Of a stretch of 64,000 nt of DNA, positions 34,426-45,787 are shown piece by piece (within the stretch, counting starts at the first letter, position 1; every line of letters begins with the position of its first letter). The notes beneath the pieces were generated by a model. It had not been told where the DNA came from. It ran no database searches and worked only from the letters and a program-made list of their open reading frames with translations. The stretch is from Stromatinia cepivora (taxonomy: Eukaryota; Ascomycota; Leotiomycetes; Helotiales; Sclerotiniaceae). The translations under genes and the position numbers were made by a program. The DNA lies in contig RCTD01000009.1 in the NCBI GenBank assembly GCA_014898415.1, positions 930,001-994,000 on the forward strand. The letters are read 5' to 3'.

Positions 34426-37059
34426 TCAACCAATATTAAACTCACTCGCGGCAGACATATGTTCCTTCATCTTCCTCTTCATTCTCGCCGCAACTTCATT
34501 ACTATCCACAGTAGGTAGATCCAACTCCATTTTCCTCTGTTTCCGTACTCTTTCTCCCTCCGGAGCTTTCTCTTCTTCTTTCTCACCTCTCTTTGCCTTC
34601 CTAGCCGCGACACTTCTGTCTGCTTTGGTCATCTTCGCTGGTCTTAATCCTGGTACCTTGATGCTTCCAGGTTTGTCTCGCAAGGCGAATGCTTTGGCTA
34701 AATGACCTAAGTGCAGTTCTTGCATATTAAATATGTGTCTCTCATTTGCGACGTGAGTGGCATAAGCTCTGATGTGACTCTGAAATCCTCGACGTGCCAT
34801 CTCGAGATATCTTGGTGAATCTAAACTCCACCGTTCAACCTCAAGTTGGAAATTCGTAGCTCTCTCTTCCCATTCGCGACCTGTACCACCGAAGCCCTTT
34901 TGTATCAAATCTTCGGCAGTGTGATGTGTCAGGGCCTTCTTTCCTTCACGGTACCCGGAAGCCAAGACAGAGACATATTCCTCCTCGGCGCCAGGCATGA
35001 GAAAGATTAAAGCACGACCCTCACGACCAGCTCTGGCCGTTCGTCCAACACGATGCAGATGGTCTTCGGCGCTGAAAGGTGGATCGTATTCGATGACAAA
35101 GTCAACATTTGGAAGATCAAGACCTCGAGATGCAACATCAGTACATATCATAACACAAGGGTCGGCAGATTCAGAATACGCCTTGAGCGTTGCCGTTCTA
35201 ATGTTTTGTGCAAGAGATCCGTGAAGCTTGTGTAAAATTACAGGGCTGGAGTTGTTTGAAATTGTAGCTCCATGCGCAATAGTCTCTTTGATCAGTTCTG
35301 GTTTGGGCAGCGTGGGTAGATCGACATTTTCCTCTTCTGTAGCCTCAGTTGGCGGCTCAGGGCTGCGAGAAAGGAGCGAGAAGTGAAAGTCGACAGAGTC
35401 TGCACAAGACATAAAAACAATTGCCTTCATCACGGATCCCTTTCGTGCAAAGGTACGTTTTAAGAGAGCCGTCAGAGTAACAAGGCGGAGCTTCGCAGGA
35501 ACGATAGCATATGACTGCTTCAATTGGGTAGGGGCAGAGAATGCTTTATCTTCGGCTTCAATACCATTTGCCTTGTCTTGTTTCTCTTGTTCCGATGGGT
35601 CCGCTTGAATGTGTACAGCATCTTTTAAACTGATCTCCCCCAAACGCTGAACATTCATCTTCATCGTAGCGGAGCATAGAATCGTAACTCTCCGCTTCGG
35701 AAGAGACATCATTTCCGAATTGCCTCTGGCCACAGATCTTCGGCCGATTTTCTCAACGATACCTTTAATCTCTTCTTCGAATCCAAGTTCCATTAATCTA
35801 TCTCCTTCATCCAACACTAGCCATCTCGCAGTAGCTACATTTAATACTTCGGTATTGTCAAGATGATCCGCCAATCGCCCTGGTGTTGCAACAAGGATGT
35901 TGACACCCTTGCGAAGTCTAGCCTTTTCTGATTGTTTGCTTTCTCCTCCATTGACTGTCGTACCAACTATCCATGGTGCACAGCGCAAAACCTTCTCCAG
36001 CACAGCAGCAATTTGTTTACACAATTCTCTTGTAGGTGAAAGAATAATGGCGAAAAGTCCAGAATCTCGATGTATTTGTATCCCATTATCACTCAAAGCC
36101 AATATTCGCTCAACTATAGGCAGTAGATATGCCAACGTTTTTCCAGATCCAGTCTCTGCTTGTATAAAAGCATCGCTATCGTCCGATATCAGTTGCATCA
36201 CAGATGCTTTTTGAATTGCGGTTGGAGCTTTCATATCAAGTTTGGTAGATAAATGGGCGGCAAGTCTTCTCGATAGTCCTAGATTTGTGAACGTCGCCAT
36301 TTCCTCTGTCAAGGGCGCATTGGACGGTTTCGCCGGTTCTAATTCTTCTTCTGGTTCATCAAACCTTTTCTTTGAAGTAGGATTGAATGTGAATAGAGAC
36401 GAGACAACTTGACCTGGCTTCCTTCCGCCTTCGGCGATCTCGCGGTGCACAGCGGCCATTTCACGGTTTCGCATGCCATCGATACTACCATGTGGGAGCT
36501 TTCCAGAAATGTAAGCAGGTTTCTTTTCTTCCTGGAAAGAAATGGCCTTCTTTGCACCAGAATTTATACTTCCTGGAGGCAATTTTCCGGAAACAAAAGC
36601 TGGCCTGGTTTCTTCCTGGATTGGGGTCGCCTTCTTCCCAGTAATATTGATACTACCAGGGGGTAATTTGCCAGCAACAAATGCAGGCCTAGTTTCTTCC
36701 TGGAAATTAGTTCCCCTACCCCTGCCAACATTTATACTGCCAGGTGGAAGTTTCCCGGAAGCATAAGCTGCTGTGCTTTCATTTCTTCCACCGTAAGAAT
36801 CGTAATTATCCTCGACTCGTTGTCTCTTTGGTGCCCTCAATGAAGACCCGCGACCAATATACTCTTCTGCGCCAGTATCATGCTGTCGTTCGGAAAATAT
36901 TTCTCTCGTCGAGGGCTTATTCGTGCTCTTAGAAACTCGGTGCTGTGCGGTTTTCTTCGCAGCCAATCGATCCTTCCATCGTCCTCCTTTAAATGATTGT
37001 TTCGGAACTATTGGTACCTCCCCAATCTCAAAATTCATTAACATTCCATCGTCAGCCAT
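34426..37059 (-). CDS. DBP7: ATP-dependent RNA helicase Dbp7
   Basis: Nucleolar DEAD-box helicase needed for 60S ribosomal subunit assembly. Single exon, 877 residues from ATG 37059; the frame extends upstream, but MADDGMLMNFEIGEV matches the expected N-terminus. Domain order: basic, disordered N-terminus to residue ~240; Q motif with MKAPTAIQKAS; Walker A AETGSGKT; SPTRELCKQIAA; TPGRLADHL; DEGD in LVLDEGDRLMELGFEEE, the Dbp7 variant of DEAD; LCSATM; then the second RecA lobe with CTDVASRGLDLPNVDFVIEYD and HRVGRTARAGREG. The C-terminus is Lys/Arg-rich (AARKAKRGEKEEEK). Unusual: residues about 110-230 carry four repeats of about 31-32 residues around GKLPPGSIN. It diverges from the pantothenate gene with 359 bp between starts. 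Confidence 0.96.
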   Translation of the reverse strand: MADDGMLMNFEIGEVPIVPKQSFKGGRWKDRLAAKKTAQHRVSKSTNKPSTREIFSERQHDTGAEEYIGRGSSLRAPKRQRVEDNYDSYGGRNESTAAYASGKLPPGSINVGRGRGTNFQEETRPAFVAGKLPPGSINITGKKATPIQEETRPAFVSGKLPPGSINSGAKKAISFQEEKKPAYISGKLPHGSIDGMRNREMAAVHREIAEGGRKPGQVVSSLFTFNPTSKKRFDEPEEELEPAKPSNAPLTEEMATFTNLGLSRRLAAHLSTKLDMKAPTAIQKASVMQLISDDSDAFIQAETGSGKTLAYLLPIVERILALSDNGIQIHRDSGLFAIILSPTRELCKQIAAVLEKVLRCAPWIVGTTVNGGESKQSEKARLRKGVNILVATPGRLADHLDNTEVLNVATARWLVLDEGDRLMELGFEEEIKGIVEKIGRRSVARGNSEMMSLPKRRVTILCSATMKMNVQRLGEISLKDAVHIQADPSEQEKQDKANGIEAEDKAFSAPTQLKQSYAIVPAKLRLVTLTALLKRTFARKGSVMKAIVFMSCADSVDFHFSLLSRSPEPPTEATEEENVDLPTLPKPELIKETIAHGATISNNSSPVILHKLHGSLAQNIRTATLKAYSESADPCVMICTDVASRGLDLPNVDFVIEYDPPFSAEDHLHRVGRTARAGREGRALIFLMPGAEEEYVSVLASGYREGKKALTHHTAEDLIQKGFGGTGREWEERATNFQLEVERWSLDSPRYLEMARRGFQSHIRAYATHVANERHIFNMQELHLGHLAKAFALRDKPGSIKVPGLRPAKMTKADRSVAARKAKRGEKEEEKAPEGERVRKQRKMELDLPTVDSNEVAARMKRKMKEHMSAASEFNIG

Positions 37060-37418
37060 TGTTACTGTTTTGTTGAAAATTTGCTCTGAAATTCCGAGAA
37101 TTTGTACTAGAAATTGCTCAGATGCCAATGCAGAAGTTTCGTCCCAGAAAAAATGTTGAGCTCGGGCCATTTTATCACAGCCCCTCTAAATAATATGTCG
37201 AGCGGGAGGTCTAAGCTATTCCTGGATAAGCGTCATTGGAGCTATCGCAAATGTCAAAAATTATCTCAGGCTTCATTCTACGCTGCACATAACAGAACAG
37301 GATGACTCAAATTGATATCTCTTGCCGATATGGACCCTAACTGGGCTGAATATATCAGTTTCTTATACGTATTGACTTTAGAACTCACTTTGGAGTACAA
37401 TAGGCCCAATTGTTCACG
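37060..37418. promoter_or_regulatory. shared divergent promoter, DBP7 / PAN6
   Basis: 359 bp between two divergent start codons, so both promoters must lie in or near it. No motif is claimed. The left third is also open in the DBP7 frame but has no support as coding. Confidence 0.6.
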
Positions 37419-38561
37419 ATGATGTCGTTCCCAATGTGCCGGTCAGTGGTGCCCCTCTTCGACTCCTCCACTCGAGTATACTGTTCCCCACGAATGTTCT
37501 CGACTGCTTCTGCCTTGCTCCATCGAGTCGCTAATCCTACAATACCGAGCACCTCCATTAAGATCTTTCGAGATGAACCTGCGCTACGCCAATGGCGCCG
37601 CAAACAGCTAATCGATTATCGAACAGTTGGACTCGTGCCAACTATGGGAGCTCTTCATGAGGGTCACTTATCACTCATTCGTCTTGCCGCTGCAGAAAAT
37701 TCAAATGTGATAGTGAGCGTCTACGTTAATCCAACCCAATTCGGCGTTCACGAAGATCTTGATAGCTATCCGAAGACATGGGAAAAGGATTGCAAGATGT
37801 TGAAAGATCTCGACATGGAATTAGCTGATAATGGAAACATGGGGAAAATTGCCGCTGTATTTGCGCCTACAACAGAAACAATGTATCCAAGTGGACCGCC
37901 GAGTCAAGAAGCAAAAGCAAAGGGAAGCTTCGTCACAATTACACCGGTTGGAGAGCTATTGGAGGGGGCCAGTCGGCCAACATTTTTCAGAGGAGTGGCT
38001 ACCGTTTGTATGAAGTTGTTCAATATTGTTATGCCAGAAAAGGTATATTTTGGACAAAAGGATGTACAGCAGACTGTGGTTATAAAGAAGATGGTTAAGG
38101 ATTTCTGCATGGATACCAAAGTTATCATCGGAGATACACAAAGAGAGCACGATGGCCTGGCATTGAGTTCAAGAAATGTTTATTTAGGAAGGAGGAGAAG
38201 AGATGTAGCTACAGCACTATTCAAAGTGCTCAAAGTTGCCGAGCAGGGATATAAATTTGGACATCGATCAAGAGATGAGCTCTTAGGACCTGCATTGGAA
38301 TTGGCGAAATTGTTGCTAATAGAACAGCATCAATTGAAGCCCGAGGAACGAGTAAGGTTCGAGGTGGATTACATATCATTGGCGGATCCTGAGACCATGG
38401 AGGAGATCCAAGAGGTTGACGAAAAAAAAGGCGCAATTTTGAGTGGTGCGATAAAGATGCTGCCAGTAGAAGCATCACAACCTGGAGAGGATCTTGGTTT
38501 TTCTGATGGGCCTCCAGTCAGGCTGATAGACAACATTATATTGAAACCTGTAAAGTTATGA
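37419..38561 (+). CDS. PAN6: pantoate-beta-alanine ligase
   Basis: Pantothenate synthetase, joining pantoate and beta-alanine with ATP in the last step to vitamin B5, the coenzyme A precursor. Single exon, 380 residues. The ATP-binding HIGH-like signature is GLVPTMGALHEGHLSLI; others are VSVYVNPTQFG, ASRPTFFRGVATVCMKLFNI, KVYFGQKDVQQ and LALSSRNVYL, all in family order. The start at 37419 gives about 45 residues before the conserved core (CRSVVPLFDSSTRVYCSPRM), basic and Ser/Thr-rich, which may be a mitochondrial presequence; a second ATG follows directly. A loop near residues 125-165 is longer than in bacterial PanC, as usual in fungi. It is intact, with no lesions. Confidence 0.95.
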   Translation: MMSFPMCRSVVPLFDSSTRVYCSPRMFSTASALLHRVANPTIPSTSIKIFRDEPALRQWRRKQLIDYRTVGLVPTMGALHEGHLSLIRLAAAENSNVIVSVYVNPTQFGVHEDLDSYPKTWEKDCKMLKDLDMELADNGNMGKIAAVFAPTTETMYPSGPPSQEAKAKGSFVTITPVGELLEGASRPTFFRGVATVCMKLFNIVMPEKVYFGQKDVQQTVVIKKMVKDFCMDTKVIIGDTQREHDGLALSSRNVYLGRRRRDVATALFKVLKVAEQGYKFGHRSRDELLGPALELAKLLLIEQHQLKPEERVRFEVDYISLADPETMEEIQEVDEKKGAILSGAIKMLPVEASQPGEDLGFSDGPPVRLIDNIILKPVKL

Positions 38562-40905
38562 GATGCTAGGGAATATAAATAGAAGACTACATATACTAAA
38601 AAATAAATGGCATCTTTGTCCGCCGTCTTCCTCGTCCCGGTTCTCAAAGTATTATACCGCAATCCTACCCTCCACAAGTCGAGTTCATTCACAACATCCC
38701 CTCCGATTCAGATTCCACGAACAGTAACATCATCTGAAATATGCTTCATACTACTCATGAAACATCCTACCCACCATTCTAAAAATATGTTTTCTCAGCG
38801 ACATCCCGTTGATCAACAACCGACGCACTAACACCGCGTAACCCTGCCACAATTGAACTTTATCAGTGTTTTTTGATCATAATGCGTACGAATATACAAG
38901 TATGGAATATTTAGACATAGAGAAATCGTCCGAGAAGTTTTGGACAAGGAAATTCCAAGCTTGGGGAACTTCTCCTCGTTGGTTTTTCTTTTTTGGCAGG
39001 CAGAGGAGTTGCTTGGAATATGATAGTTGCATATGCGAAGAGGCTTAATAGAGCTTTTACGGAAGAGGGCTATGGGAGTATAGATTTCGCAGGGGAGAGT
39101 ATTGGGTTTATGATTAATGCTTCGCATCCATATATTTTTCCAGATTCTCGATCCTCCCTCTTAAAAAGGACATGTTAACTCCCGGTTTTTCCAGCATCAC
39201 TCGCCCCCTACAAAATCATCCCATCTAATTGCACATCGGATTTTTACCCAGTCATTGAAATCCGTATAACCATCCATTCCCCCTGACACCCACCTAACCA
39301 CCCATCTAAGCAATTCGGGAACTTGGAGCGAAAGTGAGATGATGGAGAGGAAGCAGTCTCATTATATCTATAAAACTCACACTTCATCTCATCCTCAGGA
39401 AACAGAACTTGCACCCAAAGACGGGGAACAACTGACTCGGCGATTCATCTTATAGATCTGTTTATTAGACACACAAAATATGTATCAGCATTTCTATCAT
39501 CTCGATGTTTGCGCCAAAGGGATTCATCGACCAAGTGAGTTTGATATCCACTGCCCATACCTCATTAATGTTGAATTTCTGCTTCGAGACGGATATCTTC
39601 ACGTCATATAGCATACCATGAAATCCCCCTTTACTTTCAACCCAAATTTAACTTGTGCTCACTGTCTTTACACCGCGGAAAGATTTGAAAATTCCCTTTT
39701 CTCTACTCTTTCTTCCAGTCCGACTGTGAAAATGGCCCTCTTTCTTTTCAGGTTCTTCCAATATTCCTCTCAACCTTACTTCTTGCCACATCTTAATCTT
39801 ATCCTTATTCTTCCTCCTTATCAGTAATACCACCACCTTCTTCCCCTTTCGCCTGTCCTCTCGTCATCAAAATAAAGCTCCATCCCATTTTCACCTATGG
39901 CTTATCCTCCGTCGCCATCACCATATCCTTTCCTAACTGAATTTCTATCCACGCATCCGAGGAATTAGAACCCGCCACTTACCGCCTCGTCCCACTCAAA
40001 AGATGCCTGGCCTTATTCTACTCTTATACATATATCCGTCGAATTATGCATGTAGTGCTTGACCTTGGTGGAGGAATTAGTTGACGAGCAGGTTGTTGAG
40101 TGGGGAGGGACGCAGGATTTTAGAGAGGGTTTAGACGAGCGGGATATGGAGGGGAAGATATCATGCGATCTCCTCATCATATCACGTCAAATAAACTTAC
40201 TCCGTCTATGAACATACATTGGGTAGGAATAACACAACAACACATCTTCATACCACAGCGAGAACAGCACAAACAGCTTGCTGCTTCCAAATTGCTATAC
40301 TTCATGCCTGTACATGTGCCAATTGATGGCCTTTTTACTTACTCAGATTTGTGAATTTGTGGAATTAAGACTGGTTATTTATTATTCAAATCTAATTTTC
40401 TCTCGCCGAGTTTCATGGGAATTGGTCGTCGGAGATAGCTGGCAAATGAAATGAAATGTAATGAAGAGATGGTATGTCATCTTATACTATCTATGCTTGA
40501 ACTTTTACTGCGGGTGTGGATGTGTGGTAATGAGACTGAGCATCGTAAAGAGCGCATGATATATTGGAGAAAATGAATTTTATTCGGCCCAAACTTGAAA
40601 ATTTTGGCGAACTTGCTGCCCAAGGAGCGAAACCTCTGTATCTTAAAGTTACAATTTTACTATACAGGATTTCTCCTCGATTTCCTAGAAACGTTTTTGC
40701 AGTTCCCCCCCCAAGAAAAAACAACTCCCATCCCATGGTATCCCATTCCCATCAAACGCAACGCCCCTAGATTCCTTGCACGCAAAAAACGGACATAAGG
40801 CAAAATACATCCTCAATTATCCTACAAAAGTACCTCCTGACCATACCAACAAGAGAAGCGAAATCAAATTTCAAACAATCCGATGCATGCAACTCTAGGA
40901 GCGGC
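38562..40905. other. intergenic region
   Basis: About 2.3 kb without a supportable gene. Short frames at 38866-39180 and 39618-39827 have no domain, and reading switches frame without splice signals. Pyrimidine-rich tracts lie near 39640-39860. Confidence 0.4.
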
Positions 40906-41637
40906 CTAATCTTGTCCAGTGGCAGGGAAATTCTGTGCCGTTGGAGATAAACTCATTGCGCTCAATGCTGCATTTGAGAGTTGTGTGATACTAGGGAGAA
41001 TATTGGGATTTCTATTTCTTGTGAGTTCATGAACCGGAGTTGGAATACACGTAGAAGATGCTTACCGAGCAGCTTCAATAGTAGCCACATTGTACTTGAC
41101 AGAAAGAGCTGTCGGATTTATCATCATAGCCTTCAAGCCTCTGAGAACCGCGGGAGTGTTCTTAACGATCTTGCTGTTTGCTGAAGAACCTGCACTGCCC
41201 GCCGCGGCAAATAGAACCGATCTTTGGGAATCCTCGTCGGATTCTGCATTGAATGCTTTTCCGGCAAGCGAAGCGATGTCCGATCTGTCCGTCATACTGG
41301 GGAGTTTGTTTAAGGCCGCTGATACGGTGTTGGCATCGTTGGCAAATCCAGATACTGCTGATTTGACTTGTGCTGCTGTAACTCTGCTTTTGCTACCGCT
41401 GGTTGCTTGCCTTGTGGTGGCATCTTCGTTTAGATCTTCAAAGTTGATTGCTGTGGTTGGCTTTGCCCTACCGGAAGATGTTGATGATCCTGATGGAGAT
41501 GTGGAATTGCCAAATAATGCCAAAGTGGAGTTTCCTTCACGAACAACCAACCCATTGAAGGAACCGCGTCGGATGACGGGTAAGGCAGTAGAGAATGTGA
41601 GAGAATAAAGGACTAAAAGGACAGAGAAGAACTTCAT
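40906..41637 (-). CDS. small secreted protein, uncharacterised
   Basis: Predicted 227-residue secreted protein. Exons are 41637-41066 and 41017-40906; the 48-nt intron (GTAAGC, acceptor CAAG) joins ATIEAAR to NRNPNILPSITQL and the frame ends in PATGQD. The first 19 residues, MKFFSVLLVLYSLTFSTA, are a clear signal peptide, followed by a dibasic RR at about 23-24 that could be a Kex2 site. The mature chain is Ala/Ser/Thr-rich with several N-glycosylation sequons (NSTLALFGNST) and a helical core (KSAVSGFANDANTVSAALNKL). It has almost no cysteine, unlike many effectors. It could be a wall or surface-binding protein; I do not recognise a family. Confidence 0.8.
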
Positions 41638-43781
41638 TGTGGATATAGATAAGCGAATGTGAATGATGAGAACATTGATAATGAAGAGTGAACGACTGAC
41701 TCGCTATGATTGATCTGTCAACGTTGTATATACGCATGGCCAAGAAATCCTAAGAAAACTCCAGATGCGCCTGAAATAAATTAGTGGAAAGATCGGACTC
41801 AATGGTCGTTCCAAAAAAACTATGGGATGTTGAAAAAACTACGCTCAGACAAATTATCCGATGGAGATATCCATTTTGGGTAGAACACGCGAATGGTTTC
41901 AATTCAAAAGCATCATTTACTTTTATTGTAAGCAGCGATTGGAGTCTGAAACAGTAGTAAAACAATTTCATCTAATCGAAATCCACCATGGATTTGTGAC
42001 ATGAGATGATATGACGACAATGATTTAAAATTTCCACTTCTAAGTTTTGAATCTGTCGAAACCTTTCGATTATACACACAAGCCGGTGCTGGATTTTACG
42101 AATCGAACGATTTTGTTGCTTGTGCGTGTTTAACAATGTATTTTCGCAATGATCGAATCACAAATTCGATGTACAGGATGATCTCAGGCCATTCTCGACG
42201 GTTGTTTCAAATCCAGTGTACTTGGAATGTTTACCGATTTCGTCTGAAAGTCTTGTGATGTTGAGGATTTGTTCAGGGCTATCTACGTACACGTAATGTG
42301 CGCTCAGACTCAAATTTGTTGCATAGCAAGAAATTATTTCACGATAATTGTCTGTTTGAGAGTTTTCAACGGTGGAAGCTAGTATCAGAAAGGCTCTAAG
42401 CGTTGAAGGGAAAGCCCTGACCAAGAATAGAACAACCATTCCCAAAAGAAAAGGGCTGAAAGGTCAGTGTGAATGGGAAAGTGATTCCGAAAGCGTAACC
42501 ATGTCCAAACTGACCAAGATTTTTGATACTTTAAAAGATGCCAAGTTGCCAATTCACCGAAATCAAACGTGAAAGTTTGGTCAAATGCTTTCTTCAAAAT
42601 TTACCGCCAATTGCCTTGGACCTCTAAAGTCCTTTTCTGGGCATCCATGCTCATGTCCTATCCTCGAATCAGAATGACACAGATTGAGCGTGCGGAACGA
42701 TGTTTGCTGGTTATTGAATATGGAAGTAGAGCATACACATATTACTTGTGCTCATCCTGACCGTGAACCATGTTTATCCGCGAGTAACACCCCCTGAGTC
42801 TTTCTCCGCATACTGGTACAGACTGAGAATTTACCAGTGACACAGAAGGGAATCCCCTAACACTTCTCCTAACAAATTTGAATCAACGTTGCACATTTGT
42901 GTCTGCGCCTATTTGCCATCCAATGATCTCCCCCTGAGACTTCGAGGCTAGTCTTTATCATCTTGACGTAACATAAAAGACAGCGATACAATGGTAACAC
43001 TCGTTACATAGTCCCCATGCAGAGATAGAAGAAGAACTGCAAAGCGATGAGGAAACATCATGGCCCCATAAAATTACTTCTTCGAAAGTTCCTTTTGGAG
43101 TGCATATGGAACTAAGCTGCCACTCGAGCTGCCAAGTTGCTCGGACGAGATCAGAATCTAATTATAGTGCAAGAACTAGGTACACCACAAAATTTATGAG
43201 CCACTCAATCGAGAAAAATTATGCACAAACATCTGAGGCAAGAAAGAACTGATTATCGTACGAGAGAAGTAGAACCACAATGAAAGTGGTGGGACGATGA
43301 GTGGTCGTAAGAGGGAAACGTCGGAGTGTGTAGATGTCTCGTAATTTATGGCACATTTACATTTCCGAACTCATTAAGAATTGGAATCCAAGTAAAGATA
43401 AAGAAGAAGAAACCTCAAAATCGAGCGACAAGAATCGAAGTTTTCAAGGGCTAAGTTTGGAAGATCCAATGATATTGTCCATGGACACTCATGTCACGTG
43501 CAGAAGATTTTGAGGGGATCTTCGGGAATTCGCGCTAATGACGCTGCACCAAGAATCCCTGTCAAAAATGTCTCCGCGTCGCGCTTCCGGGCCATTTTGG
43601 AGTCAAGGTCAAGTCAAGCGTCTGAGTACAATTATCCTCTTTCTTATAATATGGTACTAATTGGGAATATTGTTGTCATAAAAGTTCCTCTTAACCATCT
43701 TGAGCATTCACATCTTCGAAGATATTGCTACCAGCCAAACAATTCCACAACGTGCCCCAATCACTGCGGGGTCTAGAATCA
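41638..43781. other. intergenic region
   Basis: Divergent spacer of 2.1 kb between the secreted protein and Fta1. Several frames of 60-95 codons at 42158-42760 overlap on both strands and show no domain. No supportable gene. Confidence 0.4.
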
Positions 43782-44804
43782 ATGGCTCCCGAATCTGGCC
43801 CTCAATATCCCCTTTATAACACAACTTTTACCATACATCGTGCCTCTCCACTTCACATTGGCGAAAAAGCTCTTAATAATGCGGACTTGCAAGTACATGC
43901 ACGTCGATTTCGAGATATATTAGCAGGTGACGTTTTACGGGGTGTTCGGGTTGGATTAGGATCTGAAGATGATACATTGGCTCGTGTAGGTGCTCTGCAA
44001 ACAGTGGTATGGAAAATTTTCAAAGGAGAATCGGAATGGGCTGTCGAGGATACAACAGAAGAGACTCTTGGTGAGTCTGTGACGGAGACTACACATAATT
44101 GTGGAATACTGGTGGAAGTCAATTACGAGAAGGCGAATTACACTGCGATTTTATTACGTTCGACTCCCGAAGACGACATGGACCATTCGATCATGCAGTC
44201 TTTTGGTGATGAATCTGGATTTCTGCGTTTACCTTTGCTATTAACACGCATGCCATTGTCGTTAAGAGAAACATTCATACAATACGTCTGTCGGATTTTC
44301 GATACGAGGGTGTCAGCCCTGAAGTTGGAAGGAAACGATTTGACGGAATCATTCGAGCAATATACATCCAACACGATCAACGAAAACGCAACAGCCGAAG
44401 AGCGCCAAGTTGGTATACAAAAGATCATTAAAGAGATCCAAATATCGGTTGGCTTCGACATACCTGGTGGATCTGCTACTCTCAAAACTATTGAAATACA
44501 TATTGCTAGGGAGGATCTACCCCGTATGCTCTCACGAGGAAACAAAATCACAAAAGATGGATCTCCGTTTATGGCTGCATTGAAAAGTTATCTCAAGGCG
44601 CATTTGGCGTTGGACCTAAATCATGAGAAGGTGAAGATTGTTAAGATTGCATGTGGCGCATTTGTACTTGGCGAAGGAAGGTTAAAACTCACGCAGCCAT
44701 CGAGTGTTGAGCATGAAGAGGGTGGACAATATCGGGCAACAAGACAACTACTCAACGGCCTTGTAGATATTGCTTCGGGACGAGGAATGCTAGGGGAGAA
44801 GTGA
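43782..44804 (+). CDS. kinetochore protein Fta1/CENP-L (Iml3 family)
   Basis: Predicted inner-kinetochore (CCAN/Sim4 complex) subunit, homologue of fission yeast Fta1, budding yeast Iml3 and vertebrate CENP-L, which works with the Chl4/CENP-N partner at centromeres. Single exon, 340 residues from ATG 43782. Support is the N-terminal phrase YPLYNTTFTIHRASPLH with the following RRFRDILAGDVLRGVRVGL, the central RLPLLLTRMPLSLRETFIQY, the KTIEIHIAREDLPRML strand-helix unit, and the C-terminal VKIVKIACGAFVLGEGRLKL. These match the order of the fungal Fta1 family as I know it; length also fits. No signal peptide or membrane segment, consistent with a nuclear protein. Confidence rests on remembered family phrases, not an alignment. 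Confidence 0.85.
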   Translation: MAPESGPQYPLYNTTFTIHRASPLHIGEKALNNADLQVHARRFRDILAGDVLRGVRVGLGSEDDTLARVGALQTVVWKIFKGESEWAVEDTTEETLGESVTETTHNCGILVEVNYEKANYTAILLRSTPEDDMDHSIMQSFGDESGFLRLPLLLTRMPLSLRETFIQYVCRIFDTRVSALKLEGNDLTESFEQYTSNTINENATAEERQVGIQKIIKEIQISVGFDIPGGSATLKTIEIHIAREDLPRMLSRGNKITKDGSPFMAALKSYLKAHLALDLNHEKVKIVKIACGAFVLGEGRLKLTQPSSVEHEEGGQYRATRQLLNGLVDIASGRGMLGEK

Positions 44805-45424
44805 AAGCTATAATAGCTTCGCATGTCGAAAGATGTTCGTCTCGAGAAATGCCTTTAACACTTCACCCTATCAGGAATGAACTCAAACGACCAGGGAAGC
44901 CCAGAGAAGGTATTCGAGCCTCCCAGGCTAATACCGTAGAGGTCATCCCAACTTTTTGCTCGGGCATGACTGCGCCATGAGCGTTGGATATCGGGAGTAT
45001 GGCTTACCGTTTCCCATGCACAATAGAGTCACGACAAGGCGAAACGCAGCCCTGATACTTCATATGACTTGGCTAAAACAACAATAGACAAAATAACTAC
45101 TTGCCCGAAGAAAGTCAAATTGAATCTACTACTAAGATCAAAATTCAGGGGATTGTTTGCCTTAGCGAATCCAACCCTTATACGATAATCTAACGCAAAA
45201 TTATTCATACGATTCTTTATGTTTGCCCTTCATGATTAATGTATATTGAGATGTGATTGTACTATACCAGTACTAGCATATGCACCACCAAGCGAATTCT
45301 TATTCACATGTGTCCACAAACAACAAAATGTGATTCACAATTCAAAATCACAACTCGCATCACATATTTTCTCAAATCCCCCACTTCAATTCAATAGTGG
45401 GGTGAGGCTAGTTTCACTTTATTA

Positions 45425-45553
45425 CTTTTTCTTTTTCTTTTTCTTTTTCTTTTTCTTTTTCTTTTTCTTTTTCTTTTTCTTTTTCTTTTTCTTTTTCTTT
45501 TTCTTTTTCTTTTTCTTTTTCTTTTTCTTTTTCTTTTTCTTTTTCTTTTTCTT
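45425..45553 (+). repeat. microsatellite (CTTTTT)n, about 21 copies
   Basis: An uninterrupted run of about 21 copies of the hexamer CTTTTT over 129 bp. Translated, it would give only Phe, so the open frame through it is an artefact. Confidence 0.95.
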
Positions 45554-45682
45554 ATTCTCCAACAAGCGCTTGTGGCGTGTTATAGTAGGCAATTATAACC
45601 CTTAAAAGAACCCCGTGACTACGCGAAGTTGCAGTTTTTAGGTGGGGTTAAACTCACGTCTCCCCAACCACGCTTTAGAGTA

Positions 45683-45787
45683 TAGTAGTTAGGTGCTAGG
45701 TAGTTAGATATTAGGTAGTTAGATATTAGGTAGTTAGATATTAGGTAGTTAGATATTAGGTAGTTAGATATTAGGTAGTTAGAACTT
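45683..45787 (+). repeat. 15-bp tandem TAGTTAGATATTAGG
   Basis: About seven copies of a 15-base unit, the inner five identical and the outer ones diverged (TGC and AAC variants). Non-coding. Confidence 0.92.

Noticed and set aside
38866..39178. Possible small gene fragment on the plus strand
   Set aside because: Two overlapping frames without a recognisable motif or splice signals linking them.
45246..45605. A 119-codon open frame
   Set aside because: It is mostly Phe from the CTTTTT microsatellite and has no other content.
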